From Polytrichum commune (taxonomy: Eukaryota > Streptophyta > Polytrichopsida > Polytrichales > Polytrichaceae): a stretch of 64,000 nt of DNA. Position 1 is the first letter of the stretch. The number at the start of each line of letters is the position of its first letter. The stretch spans positions 23,582,527 through 23,646,526 of the forward strand of contig OX485808.1 of NCBI GenBank assembly GCA_950295325.1, read 5' to 3'. Under the pieces are notes generated by a model, which did no database searches, was not told where the DNA came from, and was given only the letters and a program-made list of their open reading frames with translations. The position numbers and the translations under genes are program-made. This document shows positions 58,367 through 64,000 of this stretch, in pieces.

Positions 58367-58725
58367 CTACACTAAATATAATATTTAGTGTCACATGGTA
58401 ACTTTGTGCCACTATGGTAACTTTTTGGATGACACTTCTTATGAATAAGTGAACAAATAGTGTCATGGATGATGGATGAGTTCATCCATTGGCCAACAAA
58501 ACCCTACCTTCTATTGTCAACAACTTGTGATGAAACATTGTCATGGATGATTGCAGTTTGGATGAAAAATCACTTGACAAGTGACGGTAATTGCAACACT
58601 CTAAATCTATAATCCCAAAAAAAAATTTACAAGGAATGACAAAGAATGTTGGGTTAGCATTTAGTGTTGGTGACACTATACCGCGGTTTTCACTTAGCAT
58701 TGAGCAAGTCGATTAGAGTTGTTGA
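58367..58725 (-). mobile_element. Family B MITE, copy 4, one tip lost
   Basis: Left end CTACACTAAATATAATATT, then the B landmarks in the order opposite to copy 3 (GATGACACTTCTTATGAATA ... TACAAGGAATGACAAAG ... CATTTAGTGTTGGTGACACT). The right tip is replaced by GAGAATTTAGCATGG. Confidence 0.85.
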
Positions 58726-58859
58726 GAATTTAGCATGGCTCTTGCCTAGAATGTCAATGAACACCCGAATGTGAAATGAAAGGAGTATAATTGTAAGTTA
58801 GAGGCTATCGATGGACTAGGTGGTGGATAAAGTACTAGGAAAGTGCAACTTAAAAATAT

Positions 58860-59437
58860 TTGGCCATGGAAAGTTGAAGTCGCGGCCCCAAAAGCCTTCT
58901 CAACTACTAAGAGATGCTTGACATCTAGAGGCTGGGCCAATTCGTTGTGTAAGAGGCTTGAAATTCTCACTTGTGATTGGTCAAAATGTTGTAATCATCC
59001 CCAACCCCTTTACACCTAGAGGTCGGGCCGATTTGGCGATCTGAAATTTTTAATCAAAAAATGCATGGTCTGACTCGGTCCGAGCTCGTTGAATTGGGTG
59101 CACCCAAAATGGAAGACCAATTCTTGGCCTCGAGACCAACGTCATATTTCAATAAAAATTCTTTTTTAATCAAATATGATTTTTTTAGCGAACCATATCC
59201 ATGTGAAAATTTGAACGGCTCTATGCTAGATTATGCTAGATCCGTTGGATTATGCTAGATTTATTGAATTGGCCTAGCTTCTTGGCCCTAAGGCCTTTAC
59301 ATATGAGAAAATTGGCCCCCATTATAATCTTAGTATAATGTGGAGTTGAGGCCGGCCTCCAACCCAAAAGGGGCTGAAATTTCATGCAATCGGCCTCAAG
59401 GGGAATTGGCCCGGCCTCTAAGTGTAAAGCGGCCCTA
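58860..59437. repeat. Family K repeat, copy 2, with inverted ends at 59012-59437
   Basis: CTTTACACCTAGAGGTCGGG near 59012 and the inverse CTTTACACTTAGAGGCCGGG near 59437 are inverted over about 30 bp. A third related word (ATCTAGAGGCTGGGCCAATT) lies at about 58922. The 65-codon plus frame and 85-codon minus frame inside have no domain. Confidence 0.5.
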
Positions 59438-61201
59438 AACCTCTCCACCTTGTGGCTTGTAACCGGATTGTGTGGTGGTTGCATCAAGTCCAAAATGAAT
59501 GGTTGGCCAACATTTCAAGCTTGAAATTGTAGCTCGAAATGGTGCCATGGTTGAGATTTATGCTCAACCCCATGGTTATTGGGGTTCGGTAACAACAACG
59601 GCAAGCTAGCATCCGAGAATGGGGACAAGGCTAGAAGTTTATTAACTATGGCTCCATTTCATTTATTGGATTCGGAAATGAACATGATGAAATTTTGGCT
59701 CGTCAATTGGTTTTCCCAAACTAGTTCGGGTATTCATGATAGAGATGGAAGTATGTTCTAAATGCCTTGTAATGTGGTCTTTCTTAAGTGAATTTGTGTT
59801 TGGGCATGTGTGACCGTTTCTTTTGGAAGATTAAGGGGTGGCCACCGTTTCAAGCTTGAAATGGTAGCCTAGATGGTGGCCTAATAGTAGAGTGTGGTGA
59901 CCCCATCATGAAATAAAAGGATAAAGAAGTCAATGTGTGTGTGTGTTTTTTACATTGACATGCGTTGTCTATTCACTACCTCTTATCCTTGTCCGCATGG
60001 GCATGGTGATAACCCCATGATGCAACAATACAGTTGGCTTAGAAATACATGCATTTCGAAGAAGGCTCTCTATTCTCGTAGAAAACAACTACTATCTCCT
60101 GTAAATTATGTCACACGCCCGTCACACATCGTTCCGACACCCACCTACATCCCATGAAGAAACTGCAGTCCAACAATGATGTAGATGGAATAGAGAACCC
60201 TCTACAATACATGGAAGAAAAAGAAGCCTTGATAGGTTTCAATGGATGTTTAAGGATAAGCGTAGAATGAGAAATGGAGAGGAAACGAGCAGCAACCCAA
60301 CCCAACAACACTAGGCCCATGACACGCATTGGGCACTACACACCATACCAGTCATAGTTTGTCGAGGAGTGTTTGGTGCCCTTCGCATGTTGAGGAAAAT
60401 ACAAAATAATATATCTTAATATTTTAAAAATATCCATTTGCATATTCCATAGCACACCTTTTTTGAAAACATGACAAAATTTATAGATATTTCCCAACAT
60501 TGTTATTTCTCTTAACCGTACACCACAATGTGGTCGCCACATCATCACTCCAACTCCCTTAGCATTGGTTACAATTTCATCTTAAAAGGCAAATATTTTC
60601 TTGGGGGGGGGGGAGTTAGTGTTAACCCTTTATTTCCTAAGTCTATTTTCCATATGGTCAATATCATATTGTAATGAACATTTGAAAATTGTTTCTCGTT
60701 CCCTCCATTGATTTGTATAGCAACATGGGAATATCAAAAACTCATACTAAAATTTCTAATTTTTTAACAATAGGTTTTACGTTCTAATCATTTCATAGCA
60801 CGAAAGAATTCGTTAAATCGTAAAAACTATGAATCGAGTCCAAAAATCACAAAACTTTGAAAGACTAGGTAACATATCCATGATAAGAATACCATGGCAA
60901 AGGTCGAATTTAGCTATAGCTAACTTGTATGTTATAAGTCCCCCCCCCCCCCTCAAATCCTAGTGTGTGGCCATGCCGCAAGGTGGGCGGAACAATGTTC
61001 AAATTGACACATGAGATGAGGACAAATAGTAGGAAAAAGGAATCTATAATACACTTAGCCAATTTAGAACCACAACTTCAACTTCAAAGGCGTTGTGGAG
61101 TGCCGCCATGTGTCACGTAGGCTAGAGTTGCATGTCCATACTTGTCGAGGGCCTTGAAGTGATATAGTTTAATCATAATTTAATCACGTACTATGATAAT
61201 A
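59438..61201. other. Unassigned intergenic sequence with poly-G/C runs
   Basis: A near-duplicate block (TTTCAAGCTTGAAATTGTAG and TTTCAAGCTTGAAATGGTAG) occurs at about 59512 and 59848. An 11-G run is at 60603-60613 and a 13-C run at 60940-60952. No gene recognised. Confidence 0.4.
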
Positions 61202-61240
61202 TTAGCATGGGCTAGCATGGGCTAGCATGGGCTTGCATGG
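61202..61240 (+). repeat. 10-bp tandem repeat (GCTAGCATGG)n
   Basis: About four consecutive units of GCTAGCATGG, the first and last with one change. Confidence 0.9.
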
Positions 61241-61531
61241 TCGGCCGCATGCATGGATGGCTCAACTACAAGTCATAAAATAAGGTGCACCAACAAATCG
61301 ATCATTATTTGCTCTCCTTGTGGCCAAAATATCTTCCACTCTCACTTATTTACTTACTTACTTGCTTGTTGGCCATCTCATTGAGCCATGCCCCCACCAC
61401 TACGTATTGCCCTAGGTGAAAACGGAGTCCGTTGGATTGGAGCATGTAGATTATTAGTTCTTAATGAATGACCCCGTAATTAAGATCGGATACCCCAAAT
61501 TAGTTGACACGTATATGTGCGATTAGGTTTT
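61241..61531. other. Unassigned sequence
   Basis: Nothing recognised. Confidence 0.4.
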
Positions 61532-61750
61532 CATAATGTTACACAACTCTTGGTTGCGTTCCGTGGGACCCAATATCACATGAGCATAATCGTCCTTTTA
61601 ATTTTGGGATTCTTGACATATAGGGAGTGCTCATTTATTCTGTGTATTGTGGACTTTTCGACAAGCAACTATAAATTAATCATAGTGTTTTTTAATTACA
61701 AACTCTTTCTTTGGATAGAAACCGTTATGTAGTCGCTTTGTAAAGTTATG
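61532..61750 (+). mobile_element. Family F MITE, copy 5
   Basis: CATAATGTTACACAACTC, TTGGTTGCGTTCCGTGGGAC, TTTAATTTTGGGATTC, CGACAAGCAACTATAA and TCTTTGGATAGAAACC align with copy 4 and with the inverse of copy 3. The right end (TTTGTAAAGTTATG) is decayed. Confidence 0.72.
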
Positions 61751-61855
61751 GTCTTCGCAAGTACTTCGCCTCGTCACCCATGCAAATTGTCTTGGGTGAA
61801 AACCAAATAACAAAAACCTAAAACATTTTTTTATTCAATTCTATGTCAACCACAT

Positions 61856-62008
61856 CACATAGCATTACTCAGCTAATGAGTCGTGTTCATCTGCCTTGAC
61901 TTTAGATTTGGTCCGAAGCACCGGAATCCCGGCATCCGGAGGCTTTATTCTTGAATCTATTGTAGGGCCCATGAACATAGTAACTCGTCAACTAAGTAAT
62001 GTTATGTG
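61856..62008. mobile_element. Short family F-like element, copy 6
   Basis: Inverted ends CACATAGCATTACTCAGC and inverse CACATAACATTACTTAG, then ATGAGT and TGTTCAT on both arms. About 153 bp. Confidence 0.6.
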
Positions 62009-62087
62009 AAAGATGCATGCATATATTGTAGTTTGTTACTGAGTAGTAAATTTTCAAAATAGTACGAGACGTCGATATATGACTACA

Positions 62088-62281
62088 CTAGCTATCCCAT
62101 TTAGTGCGTATTACTGTTTGGGGTTACAAAGTGCTAAAATTATGTAAGGAGATTATAATATTTCACCAAGCAAGTCATTACTTGTTTTATAATGCATGAA
62201 CAACCTATTGAACTCTTGAGTAAGACGTTATTGCCTTGGGTAACTCTGAATAATAGCACACGCTAAATGGGATAATCACCA
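62088..62281. mobile_element. Family L MITE, copy 2
   Basis: CTATCCCATTTAGTGCGTAT at the left and inverse TTATCCCATTTAGCGTGTGC at the right. The interior TTTCACCAAGCAAGTCATTA matches copy 1 at 10573. Confidence 0.8.
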
Positions 62282-63117
62282 TAACATTGGAACGACCTAA
62301 TTACACATATCAATGTAGAAGGTCCCACATGAGACCAAATTCACCACAAACTCATAAAGAGTTAGGGTTTCACCCAACCCCGTTACGTTAGTAATAGTGG
62401 TGGGGGCCCGATCCAAAGATGCGGGCATCCGTGTAACTTCTTAGCCAAGTGGACCTTATTAGTGATGGTGCAACTTGTTGAGGAGCGAAATTCATGGGCC
62501 CATGTTGTCCAACCAACTTTGCTCACCAACCGACTCAATCTCGCTCCCATCATCTAGCCCGGAAATAGTGTGGTGTGCTACAATTCCATAGTGGTCCACG
62601 GCAAACGAGTGTCAAATCTTTCATTTATATGGAAATTCCGTTTGGTTAATTTTAATCTAGTTTTCATAATAAAATATGTACAAACATCATGATTTTCAAT
62701 GATCATTAATAATAATTATTATTATTAAAAAAAAACTCGTTGCCTTTGGGGACATCTTGAGGAGAGAATCCAATATTTTGGCACAATTGAGTTCTCTAAT
62801 CTTCATATGATCACGAAAACCAATAGCAATATGAGTGGCCAAAGCACTTCACCCTTCTAACGCTCCACCATATTGCTTATGGCCTCCATGACAATTTCTA
62901 CAAGCCTCCTAACAAGTATCAAAGTCTAATTTTACTTGTTCTATGCACTCGACAATATAGTATGTGGGTAACTCAAACAACCCCAAGTCTCTCATCCATT
63001 GATAGGTATGTTAATTTAAAATGGGGACAATTTTAACATTCGCATATGAAACTAACAACGTGAAGAACCTGAAACATCTTTCTAAAACATCTTGTAGCCC
63101 ATCACGAGGTTTGGTCA
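62282..63117. other. Mostly unassigned; partial family H right arm
   Basis: GTAATAGTGGTGGGGGCCCG at about 62390 resembles the right arm of the H element at 63118. The rest is not recognised. Confidence 0.4.
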
Positions 63118-63390
63118 TGGCTAGATGCCCACCTCTTTCAAGATGGACCCCACCACTAATATCCAAGGGTGAAAAACATAGTCAGTTCTATCCTAGCACA
63201 TACACTTTGTGAATTTATTGTTAAGATTTGACATCAAAATTAACATTAGAAGCCCTGAACTATTGTAGGGAACCCCCCTTGAGACAAATCAACCATAAAA
63301 CTTTGGGGGTCAAGTTTCAATAGACGCTCTTTACCCTGGTAACAATGGTGGGGGCCAAACTCAAAGAGGTGGGCGTCTACACAGTTTTGT
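63118..63390. mobile_element. Family H MITE, copy 2
   Basis: Left arm CTAGATGCCCACCTCTTTCA then GGACCCCACCA; right arm inverse TAGACGCCCACCTCTTTGAG then GGCCCCCACCA. Matches copy 1 ends at 33814. Confidence 0.75.
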
Positions 63391-63465
63391 CTAATTCGTG
63401 CAAGTGACCATGTGGAGTTCACGTTTTATTGAGAGCATCATTTTGTTTTTACCCAATTAACTTAA

Positions 63466-63820
63466 GTACACTAAATGTGATATTTAGTGTCACCGATTCT
63501 AATTGTCTTGCTTAATACTAATTGTAAACTGTGGTATAGTGTCACCAACACTAAATGTTCACCCAACATTATTTGTCACTCCTTGTAGATTATTTTGGGG
63601 GATTATAGGTTTACAGGTTCGCAACTACTGTCAATTACCAAGTGAATTTTCATCCAAATTTCAATCATCCATGACAATATTTCATCACACATTGCTGACA
63701 AGAGAAGGTAGGGTTTTGGCCGACGGATGAACTCATCCATGACATCATTCGTTCACTTATTCATAAGAAGACTTATCCGAAAAGTTGCCCATATGACACT
63801 AAGCATCATACTTAGTGTAG
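63466..63820 (+). mobile_element. Family B MITE, copy 6 (near full length)
   Basis: Left end GTACACTAAATGTGATATT and right end inverse CTACACTAAGTATGATGC. It has all B landmarks, including TATTTGTCACTCCTTGTAGA and AGAGAAGGTAGGGTTTTGG. 355 bp. Confidence 0.87.
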
Positions 63821-63884
63821 TTAGTATGCACGCCAACGAATATGATATAACTTAGTTGATAAAAGAACCGATAATGTTGGTGTA

Positions 63885-63965
63885 AAGTTATAGCAACACG
63901 TAACTCGGAATGGTAACCCACACTAATTAGATAATTTAGTGTTAGTGTGAGGGCCTTGGCCTTTA
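63885..63965 (-). repeat. Dispersed repeat family J, copy 3
   Basis: The reverse complement (GGTTACCATTCCGAGTTACG, then TGTTGCTATAACTTTACACC) matches the 3' part of the 50663 copy. Confidence 0.5.
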
Positions 63966-64000
63966 GGGGTTGAGCCGTACGATTACCAACCATCCACCCA

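Noticed and set aside
1-64000. Complete LTR retrotransposon
   Set aside because: No paired long direct repeats with TG...CA ends and no primer-binding site or polypurine tract were found by eye.

Overview
This is AT-rich plant nuclear DNA with no intact, recognisable host gene. The evidence is a very high density of short terminal-inverted-repeat elements (MITEs) from at least eight families, tRNA-derived SINEs, a hAT derivative, a pogo-like DNA transposon remnant and several badly decayed LINE ORFs. No open frame exceeds about 200 codons, and the longest ones lie in repeats or have no recognisable domain. It reads as old intergenic sequence from a repeat-rich land-plant genome. The species cannot be told from the sequence.

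Layout. 0.1-1.3 kb: a MITE (family A) split by a hAT element with a perfect 8-bp target duplication. 2.2-12.3 kb: MITEs of families F, C, G, L and B, plus a LINE 3' end (6.2-6.6 kb). 13.6-15.9 kb: the best-preserved LINE remnant (minus strand). 17.9-24.5 kb: K and F elements, a SINE and dispersed repeats. 25.0-29.1 kb: two LINE remnants facing each other tail to tail, one interrupted by a D-family MITE. 29.5-43.5 kb: mostly unassigned DNA with H, G and F MITEs, a CATGCCCACC minisatellite element flanked by an 11-bp direct repeat (35.2-35.6 kb), a pogo-like element (41.5-42.2 kb) and two further LINE fragments. 44-48 kb: a foldback element, a ~152-bp tandem repeat, a SINE with a perfect 13-bp target duplication, MITEs and a degenerate large tandem duplication. 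48.3-50.5 kb: a low-repeat island with unresolved short frames. 51-56 kb: D, SINE and B elements and an acidic, frameshifted ORF. 56.0-56.6 kb: a 12-copy, 41-bp tandem array bounded by perfect 54-bp inverted repeats. 57.0-58.7 kb: four MITEs back to back. 58.7-64 kb: K, F, L, H and B elements.

The two observations I rate highest are the inverted-repeat-bounded 41-bp array, and the LINE family. The LINE couples an RNase H domain to a C-terminal cysteine cluster (CxCx4CxC) and a conserved block that may be an R2-type restriction-like endonuclease. Nothing here forms an operon or pathway. What links the features is nested and repeated transposon insertion. Family letters (A-M) are labels for this window only.
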